Below are positions 14,622 through 23,171 of a stretch of 27,322 nucleotides of DNA, one piece after another. The notes beneath the pieces were generated by a model that had not been told where the DNA came from, ran no database searches, and saw only the letters and a list, made by a program, of their open reading frames with translations. This DNA is from DATKMK01 sp035541895 (GTDB lineage Bacteria; Desulfobacterota; Binatia; HRBIN30; JACQVA1). The position numbers were made by a program, and so were the translations under genes. The number at the start of each line of letters is the position of its first letter. Position 1 is the first letter of the stretch. Location of the stretch: the NCBI GenBank assembly GCA_035541895.1, contig DATKMK010000091.1, positions 1 to 27,322 on the forward strand, in the 5' to 3' direction.

Positions 14622-16052
14622 CTACTGATTCATCGATTCGAGGAATTCGGAATTGGTTTTCGTATCCTCGATCTTGTCGATGATGAACTCCATCGCCTCG
14701 ACCGGGTTGAGCTGTGCCAACAACTTGCGCAGGATCCAGACCCGACTCAGCATGTCGCGGCCGAGCAACAGCTCCTCCTTGCGGGTGCCGGATCGGTTGA
14801 TGTCGATGGCGGGGAAGATCCGCTTGTCGACCAAGCGGCGATCGAGGTGGATTTCCATGTTGCCGGTGGCTTTGAACTCTTCGAAGATGACTTCATCCAT
14901 CCGGCTGCCGGTATCGATCAACGCGGTGCCCATGATCGTCAGACTGCCGCCGTCTTCGATGTTGCGCGCGGCGCCGAGGAACTTCTTCGGCTTGTGCAAG
15001 GCGTTGGAATCGACGCCGCCGGACAGGATCTTGCCGCTGGGCGGCACCACCGTGTTGTAGGCGCGCGCCAAGCGCGTGATGCTGTCGAGCAGGATCACCA
15101 CGTCGCGCCCATGTTCGACCAGACGCTTCGCCTTCTCGATGACCATCTCGGCGACCTGCACGTGCCGCGTCGCCGGTTCGTCGAACGTCGAGCTGATCAC
15201 CTCGCCATGGACCGAGCGCTGCATGTCGGTCACTTCCTCCGGGCGTTCGTCGATTAGCAACACGATCAACACGACTTCCTTGTGATTCTGGGTGATGCCG
15301 TGAGCGATGTGCTGGAGCATCATCGTCTTCCCGGTGCGGGGCGGTGCGACGATCAAACCGCGCGTGCCCTTCCCGATCGGCGTGAACAAGTCGATCAGCC
15401 GCGTGGTGAACTCTTTCGGATTGTGTTCGAGCCGTAGCTGCTCGTTGGGATACAAGGGCGTGAGGTTGTCGAACAGGATCTTTTCGCGCGCCTTCTCGGG
15501 TTCCTCGTAGTTGATCGCCTCAACCTTCAGCAGCGCGAAGTAGCGCTCGCCTTCCTTGGGCGGGCGGATCTGGCCGGAGACGACGTCGCCGGTGCGCAGG
15601 TTGAATCGACGAATCTGGCTCGGCGAAATGTAAATGTCGTCGGGCCCGGGCAGGTAGTTGTAATCCGGGGCACGCAAGAATCCGAAGCCATCCGGCAAGA
15701 TCTCCAGCACGCCTTCGCCGTAGACGAATCCGCTCTGCTCGGTCTGCGCGCCGAGGATCGCGAAGATCAGCTCCTGCTTGCGCATGTTGGCGGCGCTTTC
15801 GATGTTGAAGTTCTTCGCGATCTGCGCCAACTCGCCGATCTTCTTTTCCTTCAGCGCCTTGAGATTGAGCGCGCCCTCGCGTTCCGGCGGCTCTTCGACG
15901 AGATCCGGCGGCTCGGCCGGAACGACCTGGAGTTGCGGCTGCGGCCGTTGCCCGTCTTCGCCATGATGGTTGTTGTGATGCTCGTGGCGACGGCGGCGCT
16001 CGGAGCGCGAGCCACCCTGCGGTCTGTGTTTCCCGACGGCTTCGTCGGCCAT
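14622..16052 (-). CDS. rho: Transcription termination factor Rho
   Basis: RNA-dependent hexameric ATPase that ends transcription. The 476 residues comprise a basic, His/Arg/Pro-rich leader of about 60 residues not seen in E. coli, a Rho N-terminal helical domain (KEKKIGELAQIAKNFNIE), an RNA-binding cold-shock-like fold (GVLEILPDGFGFLRAP), and a RecA-type motor with P-loop APPRTGKT, LLIDERPEEVTDM and DSITRLARAYN. The ATG at 16052 is preceded by AGAGGAC. It starts 29 bases after the rluD stop. Confidence 0.97.
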   Translation of the reverse strand: MADEAVGKHRPQGGSRSERRRRHEHHNNHHGEDGQRPQPQLQVVPAEPPDLVEEPPEREGALNLKALKEKKIGELAQIAKNFNIESAANMRKQELIFAILGAQTEQSGFVYGEGVLEILPDGFGFLRAPDYNYLPGPDDIYISPSQIRRFNLRTGDVVSGQIRPPKEGERYFALLKVEAINYEEPEKAREKILFDNLTPLYPNEQLRLEHNPKEFTTRLIDLFTPIGKGTRGLIVAPPRTGKTMMLQHIAHGITQNHKEVVLIVLLIDERPEEVTDMQRSVHGEVISSTFDEPATRHVQVAEMVIEKAKRLVEHGRDVVILLDSITRLARAYNTVVPPSGKILSGGVDSNALHKPKKFLGAARNIEDGGSLTIMGTALIDTGSRMDEVIFEEFKATGNMEIHLDRRLVDKRIFPAIDINRSGTRKEELLLGRDMLSRVWILRKLLAQLNPVEAMEFIIDKIEDTKTNSEFLESMNQ

Positions 16053-16081
16053 ACTTATGTCCTCTCTTCTTTCACCAAGTC

Positions 16082-17131
16082 TCAGCTCGGAGATGCGTGG
16101 CGTGATGGTCGGGCCGCTCGGCGCAGCGCGCGCGGTGCGGCGGTGCTCGGACGTGGTGCGTTACGCGTCGAAACGCTAACGAAAGGTATTCGCGAAGTCA
16201 AGCTGGACAAGCCCAACCGCTCGCACGCGTCGAGCAGGTCGGCGGCCACCGGCGCGGCCACCTGAGTCGGTTCGCCGGTTCGTGGATGTCGAAAGCTCAG
16301 CGCCGCCGCGTGCAGCGCCGGCCGCGTCACCCCAATCTCGGCGGCGCGCGCGGGACGACCGCCGTAGACGGGATCACCGACAATCGCATGCCCGATTGAC
16401 GCGAGATGGACACGAATCTGATGCGTGCGCCCGGTTTGCGGCCAGACCCGCAGCCGGCTCACGCCATCCCGTGCCGCGACGACCTCGTAGCGTGTCACCG
16501 CCGGGCGCCCGCCCACCCGAATGCTCATCTGCTTTCGATGCACCGGGTGGCGAGCAATCGGACGAGAGATTTCGCCGCGCGGATGCGGCAAAGAGCCCCA
16601 GACGAGGGCGAGATATTCCTTGCTGATCTCGCGTGTGCGGAACTGTCGCGCCATCTCCGCCAGCGTGGCGGCATCCTTCGCGATCAGCAACACACCGGAG
16701 GTGTCCTTGTCGAGACGGTGCACAATACCCGGGCGCAACGGATCGAGATCGCGCACACGTCCGCGCCAGCGGTGCAACAACGCGCTCACCAGCGTCCCTT
16801 GCCAATGCCCCGGCGCGGGGTGGACGACCAGGCCGGGCGGCTTGTTGATCACCAGGAGCCACTCGTCTTCGTACAACACGTCCAGCGGGATCGCTGCGGG
16901 CTCGACGGCATGCGGCAGCAGCGTCGGCGCGGGGTCGACTTCGACGCGCTGGCCGCCGCGTAACACGGTGCCCGCCTTGGCTGTAACACCGTCGATCCGA
17001 ACCAAACCCAGCGCGATCAAGCGCTGCACCTGCGAACGCGTACCCCACGTGCCCATCGCGGCGAGCACGCGATCGACCCGTTGACGCGCGGCGTCGCGAT
17101 CGACGGTGAAGCTGAAGACGGCGGGGCTCAC
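16082..17131 (-). CDS. rluD: Large-subunit rRNA pseudouridine synthase, RluD family
   Basis: Isomerises uridines in 23S rRNA. An N-terminal S4 RNA-binding domain (about residues 15-75) precedes the RluA-type catalytic domain, with INKPPGLVVHP and catalytic Asp141 in HRLDKDTSG. QTGRTHQIRVHLASIGHAIVGD completes the family pattern. The 349 residues end with a 35-40 residue Ser/Arg/Pro-rich tail beyond the usual fold. The start is GTG 17131, overlapping ribF as GTGA. RluD rather than RluA or RluC is favoured by the S4 domain and the general sequence character. Confidence 0.9.
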   Translation of the reverse strand: MSPAVFSFTVDRDAARQRVDRVLAAMGTWGTRSQVQRLIALGLVRIDGVTAKAGTVLRGGQRVEVDPAPTLLPHAVEPAAIPLDVLYEDEWLLVINKPPGLVVHPAPGHWQGTLVSALLHRWRGRVRDLDPLRPGIVHRLDKDTSGVLLIAKDAATLAEMARQFRTREISKEYLALVWGSLPHPRGEISRPIARHPVHRKQMSIRVGGRPAVTRYEVVAARDGVSRLRVWPQTGRTHQIRVHLASIGHAIVGDPVYGGRPARAAEIGVTRPALHAAALSFRHPRTGEPTQVAAPVAADLLDACERLGLSSLTSRIPFVSVSTRNAPRPSTAAPRALRRAARPSRHASPS

Positions 17132-18072
17132 TCCGACGGCTCTCTCTCCAAGGCAGCACGGGCAACGAGCACATCGCGCTGAATCTGCGCAGCCAGCGCC
17201 TGGGCATCGGCAAACTTCACCTCGCCGCGCAGGCGCTCGATGAACGCGACTTCGATCCGCTGTCGATACAAATCGGCGTCGAAGTCGAAAAGATGCGTCT
17301 CGACGCTCCGCATCCGATCGCCAAAGGTCGGATTGAAGCCGATGTTCGCGATCCCCGGATACCAGCGTCCCTGCCAGCGCGCGCGGACGGCGTAGACCCC
17401 GTCGGGTGGTAGCAGGCCGCCACGATCATTGTGCAGACGCAAATTCGCGGTCGGAAATCCGATCGTGCGCCCGCGATGATGTCCGTGAACGACGCGCCCC
17501 ACCAATGAATGCGGCCGGCCGAGGAGCTGGCGCACGTGGCTGAGATCGCCCGAGCGCAACGCCGTGCGCACCGCGCTGCTGCTGACGAGGTGGTTCGCGA
17601 CGCGAACCGGCTCGACGACATCGACGGCCACCCCGATATCCGCGCCCAGCCGGCGGAGTACGTCGGCGTTGCCGGCCCGGTTGTGACCGAAGCTGACCCG
17701 ATGGCCGACCACGATCCGTCGCGCCCCGAGCCGCCGGTGCAACAGGTCCTTCACGAACGCCTCCGCCGTCACCGCCGCGAAGCGTTTGCTGAAGCGCTGC
17801 GCGACAATGACGTCGATGCCGCACGCCGCGATCTGTTCGAGGCGTTGGCGAAGCGGCGTGATCAACACCGTGCCGCTCGACGGCGCCAGCACTTGCGCCG
17901 GGTGCGGCCAAAACGTGATGGCGAGCGCTTCGCAGCCCGCCGCACGCGCGGCGGTAACCGTACGATGCAGAATCTCTTGGTGCCCGCGATGGACGCCGTC
18001 AAAATTTCCGAGCGTCACCACCGGCGGGGTCGGCCGCGGCGCAACGCGCTCGAGGTGCCGCAAGACATGCAT
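17128..18072 (-). CDS. ribF: Bifunctional riboflavin kinase / FAD synthetase
   Basis: Converts riboflavin to FMN and then to FAD. The N-terminal adenylyltransferase has LGNFDGVHRGHQ and VSSSAVRTAL, and the C-terminal kinase has GRTIGFPTANL and ETHLFDFDADLY. The 314 residues match the bacterial family. ATG 18072 is the start, 58 bases after cpoB, and the stop overlaps rluD. Confidence 0.95.
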   Translation of the reverse strand: MHVLRHLERVAPRPTPPVVTLGNFDGVHRGHQEILHRTVTAARAAGCEALAITFWPHPAQVLAPSSGTVLITPLRQRLEQIAACGIDVIVAQRFSKRFAAVTAEAFVKDLLHRRLGARRIVVGHRVSFGHNRAGNADVLRRLGADIGVAVDVVEPVRVANHLVSSSAVRTALRSGDLSHVRQLLGRPHSLVGRVVHGHHRGRTIGFPTANLRLHNDRGGLLPPDGVYAVRARWQGRWYPGIANIGFNPTFGDRMRSVETHLFDFDADLYRQRIEVAFIERLRGEVKFADAQALAAQIQRDVLVARAALEREPSE

Positions 18073-18130
18073 ACGTTGAAGACGTCGGCGCCTGGGGGCA
18101 GTCGCGGTCGGCGCGCTCCGCTCGTCGCCG

Positions 18131-18955
18131 TCAGTCGCCGAGGGCTTGTAGCTTCTGTCGCCCGCGCTCCGCCTCTTCCGACTTCGGGTGATCGCTGATC
18201 AACTTCTGCAGAATCAGGCGGGCGTCAATTTTGTCTCCTGAGTCGGCAAAGGCCGACGCCAGCGTCAACAACGCCGCCGGCACTTTGTCACCCTTCGCAT
18301 ACTTCAAGAGCACTTCGTTCAGTTCGATGATCGCTTTGTTGTAGTCCTTCTGCCCGTAGTAACATTCGCCGATCCAGTATTGCGCGTTGTCGGCCAGGTC
18401 GGACTTCGGGTTTTTGCGCAGAAACGAGCGCAGCTTGGGCACCGCTTGGTCGCATTGATTGGCGCGCACCAGACGAATGCCGTCGCGGTAGTCGTCATCC
18501 ACCTTGGCGTCTTGGAGTCCGGCTTCTTCTCGCGCCAACGCCGCGTCGCGCGGGCTGGCGGGTTGTGCTGGTTCGACGGGCGACGGCGCGGGCGCAGCCG
18601 CCACCGGACCTTCCGGTGCCGCCGGTGCAGCGCCGGGTGTCGGAGCCGGCGGCGCTGGCTGACCGGGCACCGGAGGTTGGCCTTGCAGCTTTTGTTCTAA
18701 CTCACCGAGGCGCCGTTCGAGTTCTTCGGTCGACTTGGTTCCACCGCGCGGCCGACTGGTCTTCGCGCCTTCGCCTTGGCTCTGCAACGCGTCGACGCGA
18801 CGGCGCAGACTGTCGACGGCCACCTGCGTGTCGGCCAACAACGCCCGCACCTTCCGCTGATCGTCCTGGACCTTCAACAGGTCGGCGCGCGTCGCGCAGC
18901 CGGATACGACGGCACTCAAACCGATGATCACCGCGAGATGTCGGACCGGGTGCAC
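18131..18955 (-). CDS. cpoB: Tol-Pal-associated TPR lipoprotein CpoB (YbgF)
   Basis: CpoB coordinates peptidoglycan synthesis with outer-membrane constriction through TolA and PBP1B. The start chosen is GTG 18955, one base after the pal stop, because it gives a lipoprotein signal peptide: hydrophobic LAVIIGLSAV and lipobox VSGC with Cys20. The open frame upstream of it overlaps pal and is rejected. A coiled coil follows (about 25-105, heptads through VDSLRRRVDALQ and ELERRLGELEQKL), then a Pro/Ala linker and three C-terminal TPR-like repeats (YRDGIRLV, AQYWIGECYYGQKDYNKAI, PAALLTLASAF). E. coli CpoB is a soluble periplasmic protein, so membrane anchoring here is a difference. Confidence 0.9.
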   Translation of the reverse strand: MHPVRHLAVIIGLSAVVSGCATRADLLKVQDDQRKVRALLADTQVAVDSLRRRVDALQSQGEGAKTSRPRGGTKSTEELERRLGELEQKLQGQPPVPGQPAPPAPTPGAAPAAPEGPVAAAPAPSPVEPAQPASPRDAALAREEAGLQDAKVDDDYRDGIRLVRANQCDQAVPKLRSFLRKNPKSDLADNAQYWIGECYYGQKDYNKAIIELNEVLLKYAKGDKVPAALLTLASAFADSGDKIDARLILQKLISDHPKSEEAERGRQKLQALGD

Positions 18956-18956
18956 C

Positions 18957-19475
18957 TTAATCGGCACCCAAGACCACGGAATGCGCGCGGCGATTGCGCT
19001 GCCAGCACACATCGTCGTGTTCGCGGCACAGCGGCAGTTCTTCTCCGTAGCTGATAGTCGAGAGCCGGTCTGCGGAAATTCCGAGCGTCGCGATGTAGTC
19101 TTTGGCGGCACGCGCCCGCTTGGCGCCGAGGGCGAGGTTGTATTCCACCGTGCCGCGTTCGTCGGTATGGCCTTCAATCTCGACTTTGGCTTTGGCATGG
19201 TCTTTCAACCATTCCGCATTCTGCTGCAGCGTTTGCCGCGCCGACTCGTCCAGTTCGAACGAGTCGTACGCGAAGTGAATGTCCTTCAGCGGGCCGCCTT
19301 CAGCCGGGTTCAATCCCGCTTGGGCACGCGCCAAGCTGTCCCCGCTGAGTGCGTTCTCGTCCAGCCCCGGAGCGCCGGCGCCCTCCGCCGGTCCCGGTTT
19401 TTTCTTCGAACAACCGCTGCTGGTGAACGCAACCAGGAACGTAATCGCAACCAACGGGATCAGTCGCCGACCCAT
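18957..19475 (-). CDS. pal: Peptidoglycan-associated lipoprotein Pal
   Basis: Outer-membrane lipoprotein of the Tol-Pal complex that grips peptidoglycan. ATG 19475 has GGAGG eight bases upstream. The signal peptide ends in lipobox SSGC (Cys22). The OmpA-like domain has DIHFAYDSFELDESA and the ligand-binding EGHTDERGTVEYNLALGAKR. The 172 residues are of normal size. It lies between tolB (37-base gap) and cpoB. Confidence 0.96.
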   Translation of the reverse strand: MGRRLIPLVAITFLVAFTSSGCSKKKPGPAEGAGAPGLDENALSGDSLARAQAGLNPAEGGPLKDIHFAYDSFELDESARQTLQQNAEWLKDHAKAKVEIEGHTDERGTVEYNLALGAKRARAAKDYIATLGISADRLSTISYGEELPLCREHDDVCWQRNRRAHSVVLGAD

Positions 19476-19512
19476 CACACAACCTCCAACCTGCCCATCG
19501 TGTTGACAGGCG

Positions 19513-20829
19513 TCATTCCAACCAGCGCGACCAGGTCGGGCTAGTATCATCTCCGCTCCCATGCGTCAACGCGACTTGGCTCGTGCCGGTGCGGTCCATG
19601 ACGTACAACAACGCTGCGCCGGTACGCGTTGAACTGAACACGATGTACCGTCCGTCCGGTGCCCAGCTCGGATCCTCGTTACTCCCCTGTCCGCTGGTCA
19701 ACTGTTGCGTCTCGCTGCCATCCACCTTGACCGTGAAGACGTTGAAGCGCCCGCCCGCGCGACCGGTGTAGGCGATGCGATCGCCCTTCGGCGACCACGC
19801 CGGCGACGTGTTGTAGTTGCCTTCGGTGCTGACGCGATGCACTCCGGTCCCGTCGGCATTGATGATGTAGATCTGCGGCACGCCAGACCGGTCCGAGCAG
19901 AACGCCAGGTGTTGCCCGTCCGGCGACCAACTCGGCGACACGTCAATACCCCAGTGATCGGTGAGTCTGCGAATCACCTTGCCGTCGCGGTCGAGCAGAA
20001 AGATGTCCGAGTTACCCTTGTCCTCCAGCGCGACCGCCAGACGCGAGCCGTCGGGCGACCACTTGCCGCCGAGATTCAGACCCTTCTCCGCCGACAGCCG
20101 CGTCTCGCGGCTGGCAATGAGATCCAATGAATAGAGATCGGGATTGCCGCGCTTGTACGAGGTGTACAGCAGCGACCGGTTGTCGATGCTCCACGACGGG
20201 GAGAGGTCCAAGGTCTTGCCGCTGGTGACTTGCAGGAGATCACCGCCGTCGAGGCTCATGACGTAGAGATTCTTGAAGCGACCGCCGCGGGTTGAAACGA
20301 ACGCGATGCGCGAATCGAACGGACCGCGCTCGCCGGTAAACTGGGCCATGATTTCATCCGCGAAGCGGTTGGCGATGCGACGAACCTGGGTCGGCGAGTC
20401 GCCGCGATAGCGACGTCCAACCAGTTGCCGCCGCTGGTAGACATCGAAGAGACGCGCTTCGACCGTGAGATCGTTTCCGACCGACTGCACGCTCCCCTTC
20501 ACCAGCGCGAGCGCACCGATCACCGACCAATTGTCGAAGTTGATCTGCTCGGCGGTAATGCCGGTGGTGTCGGGCGGTTCGATGTACGCCGACCGATCGA
20601 TGATCTTGAACAATCCGGCGAGATCGAGGTCGCGCACCACGATGTCGGCGAACTCGACGGCCAGTTTCGCGCCGGTGCCGCGATCGGACTGATCCTTCAG
20701 CGGCGACACCGCAATCGGGTAGCTGCGCGAGCCGGGCCCGAACACCGTGCCGCGGACCTGCGCGTGCGTCGCCGACGCGCCAACCACGGACATCCCAACC
20801 ACGACCGCCATCCACTCTCGTCGCTTCAT
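19513..20829 (-). CDS. tolB: Tol-Pal periplasmic beta-propeller TolB
   Basis: Periplasmic protein that binds Pal and TolA. A Sec signal peptide ends around ATHAQ (residues 20-24). An N-terminal alpha/beta domain (about 25-155) is followed by WD40-like TolB blades, each with a SWSPDG-type turn (for example LSPSWSIDNRSLL, GGKWSPDGSRLA, SPSWSPDGQHLAF, EDPSWAPDGRYIVF). The 438 residues match the family. ATG 20829 follows tolA by 16 bases. Confidence 0.96.
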   Translation of the reverse strand: MKRREWMAVVVGMSVVGASATHAQVRGTVFGPGSRSYPIAVSPLKDQSDRGTGAKLAVEFADIVVRDLDLAGLFKIIDRSAYIEPPDTTGITAEQINFDNWSVIGALALVKGSVQSVGNDLTVEARLFDVYQRRQLVGRRYRGDSPTQVRRIANRFADEIMAQFTGERGPFDSRIAFVSTRGGRFKNLYVMSLDGGDLLQVTSGKTLDLSPSWSIDNRSLLYTSYKRGNPDLYSLDLIASRETRLSAEKGLNLGGKWSPDGSRLAVALEDKGNSDIFLLDRDGKVIRRLTDHWGIDVSPSWSPDGQHLAFCSDRSGVPQIYIINADGTGVHRVSTEGNYNTSPAWSPKGDRIAYTGRAGGRFNVFTVKVDGSETQQLTSGQGSNEDPSWAPDGRYIVFSSTRTGAALLYVMDRTGTSQVALTHGSGDDTSPTWSRWLE

Positions 20830-20845
20830 CGTCGCATCGTCCTCG

Positions 20846-21832
20846 TCACATGTTCATGCTGCTGGGGCTAAACGTAATTTCGACTTCGGAGAACTCTTTG
20901 CGATACGCCTCAGGCGGCGGCGCCAGGGGACTCACCGCGCGCACCGCCCGCAACACCGTCGCATCGTAGGTCGCATCGCCGCTGGATTGAGTTATCCGAA
21001 TGTCGCTCACTTCGCCATCTTCGGCGATGCGGAAGGCCACCACCGCTTCGAGTCCACTGCGCCCGGCCCAGGCCCACGCGTCCTTCAATCGCGCCATCAT
21101 CTGATTGTAGTAGAGCAGGTACTCCAGACCTTTGACGACGCCCCCGCCCGGTCCGGATCCCGGACCCACTGAGATCGGGCCACCGCCCGGCTGACCGCCG
21201 GCCTTGCCGGTGCCGCCGCTCTTGCTGCCTTCGTTCTTGATCTTCGCGATTGCCTTGGCGATCCGGTCATCGCGCTCGCGCGCCGCAACTTCCGCTTTCG
21301 TCAGTGTCGGGGTTCCGGATGGTTTCTGCGCCACAGCACGCGTCGACGCGACAGCGGGGGCCGGCTTCGCGTCGGGTTTTGGTTTGGCGACTTCGGCCTT
21401 CGCCTGGGCGATCGGGGTCGGCGTCGGCTGCGCCGCCTTGGGTTGCGTCGCCGCCGCAAGTTTGACCGCCTTGTCATCTTCAACCGGTTTGGGTTCGACC
21501 TTCTGTGGCTCGGGGGGCGGCGGCTCGGGCTTCTTGACTTCTTCGACCTTCGGCGCTGGTGGAGGTGGCGGAGGCGGCTGCGGTTCAACCTTCGCCGGCG
21601 CCTCAACCTTGCCTTTGCTTCCCGGGATCAGATTGGTACCGGCGAGCTGATCGGAACTGACCAGATCGACCGTGTACGCGGTGATCGGTTTGGGCCGCAA
21701 GGCGAAGCGATGCGGAAGCACCAAAATCAGCGCGAGTCCACCGAGGTGCGCCAGCGCCGACACCACCACCATCCAGAATAGTCCGCGGTCCCATTCGGCA
21801 TGGTGCACCACCAAGGGAGACGGCGGGTTCAC
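20846..21832 (-). CDS. tolA: TolA / TonB-like energy-transducing protein
   Basis: Links the TolQR proton motor to the outer membrane. It has 328 residues. One N-terminal membrane helix (about 17-40, MVVVSALAHLGGLALILVL) is followed by a long Pro/Lys/Ala-rich periplasmic rod (about 75-180), a short charged coiled coil (KAEVAARERDDRIAKAIAKI), a Gly-rich hinge, and a compact TonB/TolA C-terminal domain (LEAVVAFRIAEDGEVSDIRI). The start is GTG 21832, overlapping tolR as GTGA. Placement in the tol operon decides TolA over TonB. Confidence 0.9.
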   Translation of the reverse strand: MNPPSPLVVHHAEWDRGLFWMVVVSALAHLGGLALILVLPHRFALRPKPITAYTVDLVSSDQLAGTNLIPGSKGKVEAPAKVEPQPPPPPPPAPKVEEVKKPEPPPPEPQKVEPKPVEDDKAVKLAAATQPKAAQPTPTPIAQAKAEVAKPKPDAKPAPAVASTRAVAQKPSGTPTLTKAEVAARERDDRIAKAIAKIKNEGSKSGGTGKAGGQPGGGPISVGPGSGPGGGVVKGLEYLLYYNQMMARLKDAWAWAGRSGLEAVVAFRIAEDGEVSDIRITQSSGDATYDATVLRAVRAVSPLAPPPEAYRKEFSEVEITFSPSSMNM

Positions 21833-22245
21833 GGCTGATCCGTTGGTGGCTCCGTCACCATGCCGAGCCGCTCGACACCGGCCCCTTTGATGGTCGCGAT
21901 GATACGCGCGACCTCACCGTAGCGGACGTTCTGATCGGCACGCAGGAACACCTGTCGGTCCGGGCGCTCCTTCAGCACCGCTCGCAACTTCGGTCCGAGG
22001 TCGGCTTCCTTCATCACGACGTCGTTCAGATAGACTTGGCCCTTCTGGTTGATCGCGACCACGAGTTGCTGTTCTTCGCCGGTGAGCGCCGCGGCCTTCA
22101 CCTTCGGGAGATTGATGCTGACGCCCTGCTGAAGGATCGGCGCCGTCACCATGAAGATCACCAGCAACACGAGCATGACGTCGACCAGGGGCGTCACGTT
22201 GATCTGGGCGATGCTTCCTCCGTTGCGATCCTCGAAGCCGGCCAT
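21829..22245 (-). CDS. tolR: Proton-channel subunit TolR (ExbD family)
   Basis: Stator partner of TolQ. It has 138 residues and one membrane helix carrying the proton-pathway Asp22 in NVTPLVDVMLVLLVIFMV. The periplasmic domain contains ADQNVRYGEVARIIATIKGAG. ATG 22245 begins nine bases after the tolQ stop. Confidence 0.95.
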   Translation of the reverse strand: MAGFEDRNGGSIAQINVTPLVDVMLVLLVIFMVTAPILQQGVSINLPKVKAAALTGEEQQLVVAINQKGQVYLNDVVMKEADLGPKLRAVLKERPDRQVFLRADQNVRYGEVARIIATIKGAGVERLGMVTEPPTDQP

Positions 22246-22254
22246 TGATGCGCG

Positions 22255-22992
22255 TTACTTGAGGAAGTGACGTTCGGCGATGTTGAGGAATTCGGAGGCG
22301 AAGTTTTCCATGTCGGCGTGCAGCACGCGGATCTGCCGCGCGAAATAATTGTAGCCGATCAGCGCGGGGATCGCCGCAAACAATCCCACGGCGGTCGCAA
22401 TCAACGCCTCCGAGATCCCTGGCGCGACCGCTTGAATGCTCGACGACTGGGTCGTGCTGAGGCCGCGAAACGCGGTCATAATCCCCCACACGGTGCCGAA
22501 CAAGCCGATGAACGGCGTGCTGCTCGCGGTGGTCGCCAAGAACGTCAGCGCCTTTTCGAGCTGCGTCAATTCCTGACTGGTGGCGCGTTTCATCGCCCGT
22601 TCGACGTTCTCGACGCCGCCGAGATCGGTGGCCATTTCCTCGCCCGGATTCGCCGATCGTTTCGAACGGGTGAGGCGCACCAACTCTTGATAGCCTGCCC
22701 GAAACACCTGCGCGACCGGACTCTGTTTGAGTTCCTGACTCGCGGTATGGATCGCCGTGAGGTTCTTGGTGTCCCAGAACATCTCGACGAAGCGTTGCGA
22801 CTGCCGGCGCGCGGTATGCACCTGGCGCAGCTTGTATAAGATGATGCCCCAACTGATGATCGAGAAGCTGATGAGGAGATAGAGAACGACCTGCACCACC
22901 AAGCCGGTGCCGGCGACCATCGACACCAGGCTCTCTTGCGCCCCTCCCACCTCCGCCTGCGCAAACGCCGCAGGCAGCCACGCCCCGAGCAT
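22255..22992 (-). CDS. tolQ: Proton-channel subunit TolQ (ExbB family)
   Basis: Inner-membrane motor protein with three membrane helices: about 28-50, about 150-175 (TPFIGLFGTVWGIMTAF) and about 195-215 (ISEALIATAVGLFAAIPALI). ATG 22992, with AGGAG four bases upstream, gives 245 residues. A TTG six codons earlier is possible but has no ribosome site. It heads the minus-strand run and diverges from gap. ybgC, which often precedes tolQ, is absent. Confidence 0.95.
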   Translation of the reverse strand: MLGAWLPAAFAQAEVGGAQESLVSMVAGTGLVVQVVLYLLISFSIISWGIILYKLRQVHTARRQSQRFVEMFWDTKNLTAIHTASQELKQSPVAQVFRAGYQELVRLTRSKRSANPGEEMATDLGGVENVERAMKRATSQELTQLEKALTFLATTASSTPFIGLFGTVWGIMTAFRGLSTTQSSSIQAVAPGISEALIATAVGLFAAIPALIGYNYFARQIRVLHADMENFASEFLNIAERHFLK

Positions 22993-23108
22993 GCAACTCC
23001 TCTCAACCAACGCGCGAGGACGGTATTACACGCCCCCCAACGAGTCAACGAAACCGGGCGAATCGCGACCATCGCTTTATGGCACATCCCACGACCGTCG
23101 CCGCTTCC

Positions 23109-23137
23109 TTGACTGGCCGGGACGAAGATGGTTTAGC
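23109..23137 (+). promoter_or_regulatory. Possible gap promoter in the tolQ-gap divergent region
   Basis: TTGACT (23109-23114) and TTTAGC (23132-23137) stand 17 bases apart on the plus strand, about 35 bases before the gap start. The -35 box is good and the -10 box weak. For tolQ, TTGACT and TAATAC appear on the minus strand (23048-23043 and 23028-23023), but only 14 bases apart, so that promoter is not claimed. The whole 179-base gap (22993-23171) holds no gene. Confidence 0.35.
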
Positions 23138-23171
23138 GCGGAACCACCACGCGGTTCGCAAGGAGACCCCC

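Noticed and set aside
18956..19198. An 81-residue N-terminal extension of CpoB
   Set aside because: It overlaps pal out of frame, while the GTG at 18955 gives a proper lipoprotein signal peptide.
22993..23010. TTG start of tolQ six codons upstream
   Set aside because: No ribosome site is visible there, while ATG 22992 has AGGAG.
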